NCBI GenBank assembly: GCA_021186555.1 | Contig: JAJKFL010000026.1 | Location: forward strand, 5,969,209-6,033,208 | Length of the DNA stretch: 64,000 nt | From: Reticulitermes speratus | Lineage: Eukaryota; Arthropoda; Insecta; Blattodea; Rhinotermitidae | Direction of reading: 5' to 3' | Shown here: positions 10,707 through 22,040 of the stretch, piece by piece | How the letters are laid out: the number at the start of each line of letters is the position of its first letter | Position numbering within the stretch: position 1 is the first letter of the stretch | Position numbers and translations under genes: made by a program | Notes under the pieces: model-generated | What the model was told of the DNA's origin: nothing | Seen by the model: only the letters and a program-made list of their open reading frames with translations | Databases searched by the model: none

Positions 10707-11757
10707 AACCTGAAGATTATTTAAAGACCCAGCTCGTTCCGCGCAGTAAACACATTCCGTCTCAGTTATGCAAACCAGTCACTTAATGCTGTACAGTGAA
10801 ATAATCGCTGTTTGTTCTGAGATCCACACAAAACACATAAATACAGTCCGTATCGCGCAGTAAACACACTCCGTCTCAGTTATAAAAACCAGCCAGTTAA
10901 TGCTGTACAGTGAAATAATCGCTGTTTGTTCTGAGATCCACACAAAACACATAAATACAGTCCGTACCGCGCAGTAAACACACTCCGTCTCAGTTATACA
11001 AACCAGTCAGTTAATGCTGTATAGTGAAATAATCGCTGTTTGTTCTGAGATCCACACAAAACACATAAATACAGTCCGTACCGCGCAGTAAACACACTCC
11101 GTCTCAGTTATACAAACCAGTCAGTTAATGCTGTATAGTGAAATAATCGCTGTTTGTTCTGAGATCCACACAAAACACATAAATACAGTCCGTACCACGC
11201 AGTAAACACACTCCGTCTCAGTTATACAAACCAGTCAGTTAATGCTGTACAGTGAAATAATCGCTGTTTGTTCTGAGATCCACACAAAACACATAAATAC
11301 AGTCCGTACCGCGCAGTAAACCCACTCCGTCTCAGTTATACAAACCAGTCAGTTAATGCTGTATAGTGAAATAATCGCTGTTTGTTCTGAGATCCACACA
11401 AAACACATAAATACAGTCCGTACCGCAGTAAACACACTCCGTCTCAGTTATACAAACCAGTCAGTTAATGCTGTATAGTGAAATAATCGCTGTTTGTTCT
11501 GAGATCCATACAAAACACATAAATACAGTCCGTACCACGCAGTAAACACACTCCGTCTCAGTTATACAAACCAGTCAGTTAATGCTGTATAGTGAAATAA
11601 TCGCTGTTTCTTCTGAGATCCACACAAAACACATAAATACAGTCCGTACCGCGCAGTAAACACACTCCGTCTCAGTTATACAAACCAGTCAGTTAATGTT
11701 GTACAGTGAAATAATCGCTGTTTGTTCTGAGATCCGTACAAAGCACATAAATAAATT
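10707..11757 (+). repeat. 114-bp satellite array, about 9 copies
   Basis: Units contain agtccgtaccgcgcagtaaa, cacactccgtctcagttata, cagtgaaataatcgctgttt and gagatccacacaaaacacat. The array starts after tatttaaagacccag and ends at aagcacataaataaa. The same unit forms a larger array at 57945-59420. Confidence 0.95.
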
Positions 11758-12221
11758 CTCTGGGCAGGAAATCTGGCGGTAAACTAAGAAACCACTGGGC
11801 CTGAAAGGGTTAAAACGCATAATCAGTTTCTATTTGTGACAGTCCGTAACTACATGCGTGTCATCCAGCGTAGGTACCTGATGTCATTAACGAGGTCTGT
11901 TATTGTAGCGATGTTTACATACTTGCGCCAACCAGTAACGGTACCTTCTCTTAAGTAACCGTCATGTTTGTGCATATCAATCTTAATTGTGTTCTGGAAA
12001 ATGCAAACAGAACGAGCGAAAGACGCGGTGAAGAAAATGCAAATGAGCCACATGCAGAATGTGTGGTTGGAAGGATTTTTCCTATCAGTACCTAGATCTA
12101 CTAATTACTGTCTTTGTGTAACCATATTTCAGTGTAAGAGTGACGTATGGAACCTGAGCAGCTTTAACGGCTTACCCATTGCCACTAGACGTTGTAAAAG
12201 GGAAAGTTCTGACACTACAAA
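11758..12221. other. no recognisable feature
   Basis: No gene or known repeat. Open frames on both strands overlap here, as expected by chance. Confidence 0.4.
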
Positions 12222-12541
12222 CTTAAGCAGTACACAAACTTAAGCAGTACACAAACTTAAGCAGTACACAAACTTAAGCAGTACACAAACTTAAGCAGTA
12301 CACAAACGTAAGCAGTACACAAACTTAAGCAGTACACAAACTTTAGCAGTACACAAACTTAAGCAGTACAAAAACTTAAGCAATACACAAACTTCAGCAG
12401 TACACAAACTTAAGCAGTACAAAAACTTAAGCAGTACAAGAACTTAAGCAGTACACAAACTTAAGCAGTACACAAACTTAAACAATACACAAACTTAAGT
12501 ATTACAAAAACTTAAGCAGTACACAAACTTAAGCAGTACAG
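12222..12541 (+). repeat. 18-bp minisatellite (aacttaagcagtacacaa)
   Basis: About 17 units of 18 bp with scattered substitutions (aagcaatac, ttcagcagt, gtacaaaaac). It is followed by two copies of acagtacgcacattttacc. Confidence 0.95.
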
Positions 12542-12819
12542 TACGCACATTTTACCGGAACCTAACGTTATTTCTACCAGTTCCGTTACAGTACGCACAT
12601 TTTACCCAATAAACCAACGTCAGCACAGGGCCTGTGAAGATGTAACTTTGTTTTGGCTGATAGCTACAGGCCTATTTAACTTGCAGGACTACACATCGAC
12701 GTCTCTAATCTAAAAGGATATTATTCAAAGAGTTGCTAATTGCTTATAGTATAGACATGAAAGTGAATCGTCTCCAGCATTTCAAAAACACATATTTATA
12801 ACTCATGATTCTTATAAAA

Positions 12820-13075
12820 GCCGATCCCAGTGACCGCGTGGTCTATGGTGCGGGTCTGCGGCCTCTCGCTTACTAGGATTGCGGGTTCGAATCCCGCCGG
12901 GTGCATGGATGTCTGTCTTGTGAGTGTTGTGTGTTGTCAGGTAGAGGTCTCTGCGTCAGGCTGATCCCTCGTCCAGAGGAGTCCCACCTATTGTGTGTGT
13001 GTCTTTGAGTGTGATCAGGTGCGATAATAAACCTCTACACCTACAATGAGTAGAAAGAGGTCAGAATAATAAAGT
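12820..13075 (+). mobile_element. SINE-A, variant 3' end (subfamily A2)
   Basis: Head gccgatcccagtgaccgcgt, B box gcgggttcgaatcccgc, normal SINE-A body to gtcccacc. The 3' part then reads gagtgtgatcaggtgcgata and acctctacacctacaatgag instead of the usual gatcgtgaagcctcg. The copy at 54252-54510 shares this 3' end. Confidence 0.85.
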
Positions 13076-13499
13076 AAAATTGCTATTAATAAACCTTCGT
13101 AGCACTTAGGTCTTTTTTGTAGTGAGCAGAGGAGAATCAACGGGATAGAGTAAAGAGAGGAGAAGCTGATGGAACTAGTGAGGCGTACGTAGGATGTGTG
13201 AGGTCTTAAAGTTAAATCCGTCTCTCTCCGAAAGTCCTACAGTTTTAACAAGACTACTCTTATACTAGAAAGGAAATTACAAGTGTTTTTCTGTGTCCAA
13301 TTCGTTTCAGAATTGCTAAGTTGTCAGACGTGCCCTGTGGAGCTAAGTGAAGCCGCAGACCGCTAGATTACTGGCCACAGCCAAGCACTTTCATTACCTT
13401 AAGTCACCTAAACTCTACTGTGACAATTTCTTTTCAAATAACTAGCAGTTTCTTTGTCTTACAAGAAGTTTAATAACAGAGAATAAGATAAGGCAAAAT
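13076..13499. other. no recognisable feature
   Basis: No gene or known repeat seen. Confidence 0.4.
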
Positions 13500-13720
13500 A
13501 GTCGCGGTAGCTCAGTCAGTATAGTGTCTAGGCTACGGGATGAATGACTCGAGACCGGCTCTGGGACCCACGAAATACCACACTGAATGTTTCCGTGGAG
13601 TAAATCTTACCACTCACCTCCATCTAATACCGAGGAAAGGAATGTGTGGAGATATACTTCAACTCCTCCATACACATTCATGACAGGGTAACATTTTATC
13701 TACCTTTAAGCCAGGTAAAT
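13500..13720 (+). mobile_element. tRNA-headed SINE-D-like element
   Basis: Starts with gtcgcggtagctcagtcagt, an A-box-like tRNA head. A body follows containing taccactcacctccatcta, the complement of a phrase in the minus-strand SINE-D copies. Confidence 0.5.
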
Positions 13721-14104
13721 ATGTAACATTAAGCTAATTAAAGTGTAAACAGGGGGCCGAACATACGGCACACACATTCATTGTTTTAACTCTGAATAAT
13801 GAGAGATGATCAGATTCAGCTACCTTGCAGTTAAGGTAGTTGACTCCATCATCTTCTAGTTTAAAAAAAACTTCTTGGGTCTCAGCCCACAAGATCTCAA
13901 ATTTTTTAAATTTAATACGATGGAGAAAGTTCAATATTTCAGCCACGAATTTGACCATATACCATTTTTAGCTCCCTTTAAAAAAAACTGAATGAATACT
14001 TCAGTATTTGTAATCAACTCTCAGTAAAATCGTGTAAGCAACAGAATATCAGAAACTACTAATGAATGTTTTAAAATTCCATTAACTAGCGTCTAAAATT
14101 AAAG
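13721..14104. other. no recognisable feature
   Basis: AT-rich sequence without supportable features. Confidence 0.4.
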
Positions 14105-14370
14105 TCTCTCCGTAACATACCATACAGGCAGAGAGGACTAGAGTTATAGCTCTACTCGTTCTTAACCTCGACACAAAATGGGGAAGGGTGCTCAACGCCC
14201 TGACCGCTTTATCCCCGGGAAATACCTGCGGTATCAATTTTAGAGGAGGCTGTGTGGGCCCCAGTCCTGGTGTAGACGAATATGGAGAAAAAACAATTTG
14301 TTCCCCATACCCGAGTTTGAATCCCGGACCGGCCAGCCCCTAGGGATTCTCTACTCCAGCCGCAACAAGC
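14105..14370 (-). mobile_element. SINE-D
   Basis: Minus-strand family member sharing ctttatccccgggaaata, ggaggctgtgtgggcccc and a head-side B box (gagtttgaatcccgga on +) with copies at 17560, 21855, 44255 and 56755. Confidence 0.65.
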
Positions 14371-14515
14371 ATGTAAGACGAGCCACACAACGTATTAGGA
14401 AAAATCAGTCATCAAGTGAGGCAGTGAGACCTTGACCTTTACACGCAATGAGTAGGACCTGACATGATGCAGAAATAAATACAGTTTTAAATTGGGCATT
14501 CTAGTATTGAAATAG

Positions 14516-14807
14516 CGGGGGTAGGCGGTGGCGCTGCTCGTTGAGGCACTGCGGGTTCGATTCCCGATGGTACCATTGGAATTTTTCATTGACATAATCT
14601 TTCCGGCCGCACTATGGCCCTGGGTTCATTCTGCCTCTAGCAGAAATGAATACCAGGAATATTTCCTAGGAGGTAAAGGCGATCGGTCCTTAGGGCTGAC
14701 AACCTTACCATCTTCATGTGCCGATTGTCTTGAAATCTGGGAGCCTCAACTTCCGGGAACGCTCAGGGCCTGTCCAGGCCTGTACATGGATTGCTTTACC
14801 TTTACCT
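14516..14807 (+). mobile_element. SINE-B with 14-bp TSD
   Basis: Head gggggtaggcggtggcgctg with part of the anticodon-arm region deleted, then the full SINE-B body to gctttacctttacc. Flanks tagtattgaaatag (14502-14515) and tagtactggaatag (14808-14821) form a TSD with two mismatches. Confidence 0.85.
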
Positions 14808-14970
14808 TAGTACTGGAATAGATCATGGCTTAAAATTATTTTCTTCTTCTCCGCGTTTGCAGCATCCTTTATCTTTATCGTCTCCTTCCTTCTTCTTCCT
14901 CTTATGTACAGTGTGTCCACAAAGTCCCTTCGGGGTTTTGAAAAATTGTGGCGCGCAAACAAATTGAGCT

Positions 14971-15870
14971 AGCCACAAGCGGTTTACGGCAGATTAGAGT
15001 GAAACTCTGTAAGTTTCTTTTGCCACATGCGGTTTACGGCAGATTAGAGTGAAACTCTGTAAGTTTCTTTTGCCACATGCGGTTTACGGCAGATTACAGT
15101 GAAACTCTGGAAATTTCTTTTGCCACATGCGGTTTGCGGCAGATTACAGCGAAACTCTGGAAGTTTCTTTTGCCACATGCGGTTTGCGGCAGATTACAGT
15201 GAAACTCTGGAAGTTTCTTTTGCCACATGCGGTTTGCGGCAGATTACAGTGAAACTCTGGAAGTTTCTTTTGCCACATGCGGTTTGCGGCAGATTACAGT
15301 GAAACTCTGGAAGTTTCTTTTGACACATGCGGTTTGCGGCAGATTACAGTGAAACTCTGGAAGTTTCTTTTGACACATGCGGTTTGCGGCAGATTACAGT
15401 GAAACTCTGGAAGTTTCTTTTGACACATGCGGTTTGCGGCAGATTACAGTGAAACTCTGGAAGTTTCTTTTGACACATGCGGTTTGCGGCAGATTACAGT
15501 GAAACTCTGGAAGTTTCTTTTGACACATGCGGTTTGCGGCAGATTACAGTGAAACTCTGGAAGTTTCTTTTGCCACATGCGGTTTGCGGCAGATTACAGT
15601 GAAACTCTGGAAGTTTCTTTTGCCACATGCGGTTTGCGGCAGATTACAGTGAAACTCTGGAAGTTTCTTTTGACACATGCGGTTTGCGGCAGATTACAGT
15701 GAAACTCTGGAAGTTTCTTTTGACACATGCGGTTTGCGGCAGATTACAGTGAAACTCTGGAAGTTTCTTTTGCCACATGCGGTTTGCGGCAGATTACAGT
15801 GAAACTCTGGAAGTTTCTTTTGCCACATGCGGTTTGCGGCAGATTACAGTGAAACTCTGGAAAACCCGTA
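14971..15870 (+). repeat. 50-bp array inside the mariner, 18 units
   Basis: Units tgccacatgcggtttgcggc plus 30 bp repeat at exactly 50 bp from 14971 to 15821 with no length change. It derives from the mariner's own subterminal sequence, present once at the right end (16170-16220). A tgcc/tgac variant occurs in blocks: five tgac units from 15321, two from 15671. Confidence 0.95.
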
Positions 15871-16040
15871 TCAGGAATGCGATCTCGGCTATTCCAGCCG
15901 TGTCCACAAAGTCCCTTCGGGGTTTTGAAAAATTGTGGCGTGCAAACAAATTGAGCTAGCAACATGCGGTTTGCGGCAGATTACAGTGAAACTCTGGAAG
16001 TTTTTTTTTTGCCGCCAACAGATGACTTGATGATCTGAAG

Positions 16041-16163
16041 ACCCGTATCAGGAATGCGATCTCGGCTATTCCGGCGGACATGCTCCACAGAACATGGCAA
16101 GAGCTCGAATATCGTCTGGACGTTCTCCGTGCTACCAAGGGAGCCCACATAGAGGTCTACTGA
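16041..16163 (+). pseudogene. mariner transposase C-terminal remnant
   Basis: Forty codons to a TGA read AISAIPADMLHRTWQELEYR followed by a stretch ending ATKGAHIEVY. This is the C-terminal tail of IS630/Tc1/mariner transposases and is closely parallel to the reading at 52390-52623. DNA-binding and catalytic parts are absent, so no functional transposase can come from here. A second short copy of the first residues lies at about 15864-15897. Confidence 0.85.
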
Positions 16164-16280
16164 GGTCAGTAAAAACTTCCAGAGTTTCACTGTAATCTGC
16201 CGCGAACCGCATGTGGCTAGCTCAATTTGTTTGCGCGCCACAATTTTTCAAAACCCCGAAGGGACTTTGTGGACACACTG

Positions 16281-16854
16281 TATTTCTTTCCTGTCCCTGT
16301 GCCCGTGTATTCTACTTGGAAGTGTAAGCTGTTCCACGTTCTGCAACTCTGAGTCTTCAGATAAATATTTTGTACGAGTCTGCAGGAGGTTACAACTGAA
16401 GAGTATCACTCTACATGTATGAAATTCTCAGGTGTAAACGTTTTGAGACCTGAACAACATCGTTAATGTATCTCTTGGGCATGCGCAATTCGTGTGCAAG
16501 TCCACATAGCACTTGCCATTAAAAAGAAATTCAGCTAGCTAAACACTTTACATCTCCCCTGCTAAGCACATAAATCCAGTTCCTTCCTACATTATACTGG
16601 TATATGGAATATTAACATTTACATAAATGTCACGAAACTTTTATTACTGGAGCTATACCATATCACTTATATGTGTGTTTTAGGGTACATGCATAGCAAA
16701 TCTAGACTTTTATTTCCGTTGTCTAGGACTTAAGAGAACTGAAACAAAATGTGGCAAAAAAATAATATTTCAAAAGAGTTCAGCCACACAGCTTGAAGAA
16801 ACGAAATTTTCTGGCCCACAGACACAGAAGAATTAAGCTGAAACCCGTTTTACA
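16281..16854. other. no recognisable feature
   Basis: AT-rich sequence; no gene or known repeat. Confidence 0.4.
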
Positions 16855-16965
16855 CTGAGGCTGTCCAACCTTCTCTGACAAAGGGCTGTTTCGCGAGCCG
16901 CACGTGTCAAATTTCCAATAAGGGGTGTACCTAACCTCCTAAATGTAATTGTATATATATTTTAT
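16855..16965 (+). mobile_element. hAT-like MITE fragment
   Basis: ctgtccaaccttctctgaca followed by tttcgcgagccgcacgtgtc resembles hAT non-autonomous ends, and the block at 52230-52340 (ttcgcgggtcgcacgtgt). No opposite end is identified. Confidence 0.4.
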
Positions 16966-17559
16966 GTATATTAAGGACTGGTTCAAACGAAAATTTCCCC
17001 ATATTTTTAAATTGACTCCTTCGTAAATTAAAGTTCCTGATACCCATGGTCGATTTTGGCCCCCCCCCCACAATGTTATTAGCCAAATTACGCCCATCAG
17101 CGATATTATTATTTACATTATCTTAACAGAAATTTATAAAATTTTAAACAAGACGATTTTTATGGGATAACTGAAGCCAAATTAAAATCTAAAATATACA
17201 CAAAACTGATTTCAAGTAAAACGCATTACAGTATTTCAATCGTTGATAGCGCAATGCTCATTTAGTACCTCGCTTCCTTTAACAAATAATGTGGCATTTC
17301 TTTCGCACAATTTATATGCGAGACTTGTTTCCTTCTAAAACTGAACGATGTGCTTGACCTTAGACACACTGACCGACTGACAGAGATGCGGAGGTCTTTC
17401 AGTAATGGAGGAATGTCAATCAGATGACCTTTGCCCTATAAACTGTTAACAAAACCAACCTAAATCAAATTTCGTTCGACCCATGCAAGAAGATTATATC
17501 TCACGTTAGACAGTGTGGTTACATACATATACATACATAAATTAAATTTGTCTCTGTAT
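16966..17559. other. no recognisable feature
   Basis: AT-rich, with a short C-run at about 17062. Nothing else seen. Confidence 0.4.
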
Positions 17560-17860
17560 AAGCCATGAGAGCGCATGGTGGGGTAAAGATACAGCTCCAT
17601 ATATTCTTAACTTAGGTAATATATGGATGTGAGTGGTCAGCTTACACCCTGGGCGTTTTACCCCCGTTGAAAGAGCCCCCTTTACTTATGGATTTGAGGG
17701 AGGATGAGTGGGGCCCAGAGCTGGGTTGGACGTCTTGAAGGAAAGGAAAAATCTGTTGCTCCTGCCAAGAATAAAATTACGATTTCTTGATCCTCCATCA
17801 CGTTACATAGTTACTGTACCACTGAGATATCCTGGCTGCTTAACCAAGTATGGATAGTAA
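17560..17860 (-). mobile_element. SINE-D
   Basis: Shares gagtggtcagcttacaccct, aaagagccccctttac, gaggatgagtggggccc and a head ending in aactgagatatcct-like sequence with the other minus-strand SINE-D copies. Substantially diverged. Confidence 0.55.
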
Positions 17861-17929
17861 AATTAAATGAAGAATGATGTAAGATTTACATTCCATTATA
17901 GAGTTGCACACGAGGTGGAATAGATCTAT

Positions 17930-18190
17930 AAGAATACGGCTCAGACTATACGGGATGGACGAATGAGAAATCAGGGTTCGATTTCTAGAAAGGGCACAGA
18001 AGATTTTGTCTTTTCCAAAACACGGCGACCTCTCTGGGGCCCAGAAACGTCTTTGCCAATGGATACGAGCTTCTTTACTCCGGAATTAAAGTTGCTGGAG
18101 CGTGAACGTGGTTACACACCTCTATCTAGTGACGAGGTTAAGAATGCGTGGAGCTATACCACCAAACCCCTATATGCCTTCGTGTAATGG
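17930..18190 (+). mobile_element. possible tRNA-headed repeat
   Basis: A B-box-like sequence (agggttcgatttct) at 17972 precedes a 75-codon open frame containing TPLSSDEVKNAWSYTTKPLY, which I associate with a repeated reading in cockroach sequence. The family is not otherwise resolved here. Confidence 0.3.
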
Positions 18191-18339
18191 AGATTAACTG
18201 AGCACATTGACAATGTTACAGTTAATTAGAATCCATAGTTTCTCGCGGCTGGTGTTAAATACGCTGGATCCAAATAAAGTTTCCTTTAATGCACAGTTAC
18301 TTGCAGAATGCAAAACTATGGCACAGGCTGACAGATGTC

Positions 18340-18912
18340 ATCATATCGAAACAAATATGTAACAAGACAGACAATATGCTTATAACGTAATGTTGTGGCG
18401 CGTTCGCGTAACCATTCTTAAAGTGGAAAAGGAGTAAATACTACATATTCTGAGTGTGTGTGTCTGTGTTTGTAGCCTTAGTTATCCAGCATGCAAAGCG
18501 CATGCGCCGTATTATATTGCCATCTGTGGCCTGTCTGGCTGTACCATATTTTTCCACATTATCTCATAAACGGCACGATTTTCGGAAAAACGTTACTGAA
18601 CATAAAATGTGTGTTTTGATTTTCTCTACACATTTTATCTGAAACATTTGTCATTCTAAGAAGAATTCAGCAAGATATTATCATAAATGTACATAGGTCT
18701 TTATGTAAAGTACTCGTTATTCTTGTCAGCTTTTAATGAAACTCGAATTTTATCGACAGAGTTTCGAAAGAATAATCAAATATCAAATTTCATGAACATC
18801 CGTCCAGTGGGAGACGAGTTGTTCCATGCGGACAGACGTACGGACAGACATACAGACATGGCGAAGCTTATAGACCCTTTTCGCAATTTTGCGAACGCGC
18901 ATGAAAAATGCA
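18340..18912 (+). repeat. dispersed repeat E, long copy
   Basis: Runs from acaagacagacaatatgc through gcgcgttcgcgtaacc, aagcgcatgcgccgtattat, ccatctgtggcctgtctggc and gtgggagacgagttgttcc to ttgcgaacgcgc. It matches 23830-24405 over its whole length. The ends carry an inverted ggcgcgttcgc/gcgaacgcgcc pair. Confidence 0.7.
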
Positions 18913-19437
18913 AAAAAAAAAATAATTAAATACTGCTGGACAAACGAGAAAAAAAAATGCGGTTAGGCACTTGTATTATGTGACGTCATAGGGGACGGAA
19001 GCAATTTGACGTGGTCTGTCTCATATACAAAATTACGTTTGATCCTCCTAGCAATGGTTGTCAGATGTTTTTTTAACAAAGCTGGAATGGGCTTCGAGTT
19101 ACAGACGAAATAACCAAAAAGCCACTAAAACTGATGGCTTCTGTCACACGTGTGCACGTGTTGCAATACGGCCCTTGATTGTATCAGTCTGTTTTAAAAG
19201 CATTATAAACATAAAACAAATTAGCTTTACAATCATATTCACTGTCGATACAACCGAATCCTTGTCACAAACGTGTGACAGTTATTTGAACTGTATCCAA
19301 ACAAATCATCATCATCATCAAAAATCATTATCATCAAAAATCATCATCAAAGCTGTCGTCGCCACAGCTATAACCCCTTTCACACACACAATATGCAGGC
19401 CCTATATGTTCGATAAACAGTACAGTAAGTCTCTACA
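18913..19437. other. no recognisable feature
   Basis: A short (atc)n tract near 19306-19350; nothing else supported. Confidence 0.4.
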
Positions 19438-19681
19438 GCCGATCCCAGTGGCCGCGCGGTGTAAGGCGTCAGTCTTTGGTTGTTCCCTTGCTGGGACTGC
19501 GGGTTCAAATCCCGCCGGGGACATGGATGTCTGTCTCTTGTGAGTGTTGTGTTTTGTCACGTCGGGCTGATCACCCGTCTAGATGAGTCCTACGGAATGT
19601 GTGGTGTGTCCGAGTGACCTGGAGGCCTCGAAACTGAGGAGGCTCTGGCCCACTAGGGGCTGTCGTGCCACGGAAAGAAAC
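19438..19681 (+). mobile_element. SINE-A
   Basis: Head gccgatcccagtggccgcgc, B box gcgggttcaaatcccgc, body with a deletion of the gtagaggtctctgcg segment, 3' end ggggctgtcgtgccacgg. It lies just left of the 40-bp array. Confidence 0.85.
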
Positions 19682-19749
19682 GTTCTGTATAAAGAAGGGA
19701 GCAACACCTGCTGTCCACAGTGTCCAGACCGGCACTGTGGCAAACCCAG

Positions 19750-20600
19750 CCTCATACACACAGTGTTCAGACCGTCTTTGGGACCCACCCAGCCTCCAAC
19801 AGTGTTCAGAACGTCTGTGGGACCCACCTATCCAACAGTGTTCAGACAGTCTGTGGGACCCACCCAGCCTCCTACATAGTTTTCAGACCGTCTGCGGGAC
19901 CCACCTAGCCTCCAACAGTGTTCAGACCGTCTGTGGGACCCACCTAGCCTCCAAAAGTGTTCAGAACGTCTGTGGGACCCACCTATCCAACAGTGTTCAG
20001 AAAGTCTGTGGGACCCACCCAGCATCCTACATAGTTTTCAGACCGTCTGTGGGACCCACCTAGCCTCCAACAGTGTTCAGAACGTCTGTGGGACCCACCC
20101 AGCCTTCTACCTAGTCTGCAGACCGTCTGTGGGACCCACCTAGCCTCCAACACAGTGTTCAGAACGTCTGTGGGCCCCACCCAGCCTCCAACACAGTGTT
20201 CAGACCGTCTGTGGGACCCACCCAGCCTCCAACACAGTGTTCAGACCGTCTGTGGACCCACCCAGCCTCCAACACAGTGTTCAGACAGTCTGTGGGACCC
20301 ACCCAGCCTCCAACACAGTGTTCAGAACGTCAGTGGGCCCCATCCAGCCTCCAACACAGTGTTCAGACGGTCTGTGGGACCCACCCAGCCTCCAACAGTG
20401 TTCAGACCGTATGTGGGACCCACCCAGCCTCCAACACAGTGTTCAGACCGTCTGTGGGACCCACCCAGCCTCCAACAGTGTTCAGACGGTCTGTGGGACC
20501 CACCCAGCCTCCAACAGTGTTCAGACCTATGTGGGACCCACCCAGCCTCCAACACAGTGTTCAGACCGTCTGTGGGACCCACCCAGCCTCCTATCCAGTC
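19750..20600 (+). repeat. 38-42-bp minisatellite, about 22 copies
   Basis: Units of the form acccagcctccaacacagtg plus ttcagaccgtctgtgggacc, with and without an 'aca' insertion, giving 38- to 42-bp periods. Long open frames on both strands here (up to 200 codons) are products of the repeat. Confidence 0.95.
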
Positions 20601-21434
20601 GGTACCAGAAGCACTTTCCCCAGTGCTCACTGCATGTAGCTGGCCACGTACGTTTACCTACACCCGAGTTTCAGAATACGTACATCCACCCATGCCTCCA
20701 CTTCCACATGCGCTTTCATGACAACCGTGTTCAATTAAGCCCAGGGTCAACTTTTTACCGAGTGTATGGTATACGTTTCTTCCGAGGCCTGATGGAGTCG
20801 CAGGCATTGGGACTTTGTTCCTCTGCTTTGCAAGTGTAATTTACCAACAATGACAAAGGCATCATACACAGCCCTTCCACTCTATCACTGTTGAGTTGCT
20901 AGTCAGGCGGTCTACATACAGGGGTAAAAGAAGGAGCCTGCCGGGCTGTATATAAGCTGTTGTGATAGTGACGTCACAGTTGTTGCTAAGCAACGGAAAA
21001 CGAGGCTATGGAGTACGTAAGTGCAAAACTGGCGTATTGGTCTGCATTTCCTTACGAAGCGTGGAACCTATAGAGCAGAGCTACCTTCATTCTAGATAAG
21101 TTTAGCAAAACAAATTGCGAAAATGCTGCACATGGAAATGGCAGATTGGCGACGGCTGGAGTGTCACCATTAGATAAAAGGAATAAGAATTAAGAAATCC
21201 TTTCATAAATTTCATAGAGAAAAGCATTTAACGATTTAAAAGAATATTTTATCTATATTGGCTAATCTGTTTACAAAAAATACGACATTTCTCACATTTT
21301 CATAAGAAGCGTTTTCTCCCCCACCCCCAAATATTCCCCAAAAATCACCCTGCATTTTAGCACCGAACTGTCGTATTGCAGTACATCCGGAAAAATTACT
21401 TGATAATTAAAGGGTGGGTCATAACAATTGTGGC
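20601..21434. other. mostly unannotated; contains a promoter-like cluster
   Basis: No gene recognised. The only notable feature is the TATA/CRE/X-box cluster at 20949-20994. Confidence 0.4.
20949..20994. promoter_or_regulatory. TATA, CRE and X-box-like cluster
   Basis: TATATAAG at 20949-20956, the palindrome TGACGTCA at 20969-20976 (CREB/ATF site) and the palindrome GTTGCTAAGCAAC at 20982-20994 (RFX X-box form) lie within 46 bp. No adjacent exon or transposon end is recognised, so a role is unproven. Confidence 0.35.
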
Positions 21435-21785
21435 ATCTTATGAGGCTGTAAATCCTGTAGTATTATGATGTAAATCCTGTAGTATTTTGATGTAAATCCT
21501 GTAGTATTATGATGCAAATCCTGTAGTATTTTGATGTAAATACTGTAGTATTATGATGTAAATCCTGTAGTAGTATTATGATGTAAATCCTGTAGTATTA
21601 TGTAAATCCTGTAGTATTTTGATGTAAATACTGTAGCATTATGATGTAAACCCTGTAGTATTATGATGTAAATCCTGTAGTATTTTGATGTAAATCCTGT
21701 AGTATTATGATGTAAATCCTGTAGTATTTTGATGTAAATACTGTAGTATTATGATGTAAATCCTGTAGTATTTTGATGTAAATGA
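21435..21785 (+). repeat. 22-bp minisatellite (gatgtaaatcctgtagtatt)
   Basis: About 16 units alternating tattatgatg and tattttgatg forms, with a few short units. Confidence 0.95.
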
Positions 21786-21854
21786 AAGGCAAATTAAAGC
21801 CTGTAAGATGCCATGAAGCACAGAGGGAGGCAGATTTGTAGATCTATCCTTTTT

Positions 21855-22040
21855 TTAACTTCGGTGCTAGGTGGGGGGTTGGTGGATAGGGCCACGGTCT
21901 GGCCGATTTACCCTCGGAAAAGAGCCCCGCTACCGATTGCACAGGAGGCTGGGTGGGCCTCCCTCTCACAGGGGTTCGAACCTCAAACCCTTCAGAACCT
22001 AGCGAGTCTCCATACCGACTACACCATCTCGGCCACTTTC
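21855..22040 (-). mobile_element. SINE-D
   Basis: On + it reads ctcggaaaagagccccgc, caggaggctgggtgggcctc, then the complement of a B box (ggggttcgaacctcaa) and of an A box ending accatctcggcc. It is one of five minus-strand copies. Confidence 0.7.

Larger units (their letters stand above)
14909..16280 (+). mobile_element. internally rearranged mariner-type transposon
   Basis: Ends are long inverted repeats starting CAGTGTGTCCACAAAGTCCC, flanked by TA on both sides. Similarity continues about 70 bp inward (caaacaaattgagctagcca). Between the ends lie a 50-bp tandem array, a second internal copy of the left end at about 15898-15960, and the last 40 codons of a transposase. All but the C-terminus of the gene is missing. 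Confidence 0.9.

Noticed and set aside
12820-12910. Stand-alone tRNA genes at SINE heads
   Set aside because: The A and B boxes are followed by SINE bodies and A-tails, the acceptor stems do not close, and copies recur with TSDs.
19583-20839. Overlapping open frames of up to 200 codons
   Set aside because: Product of the 38-42-bp minisatellite; the same motif appears in several frames and on both strands.
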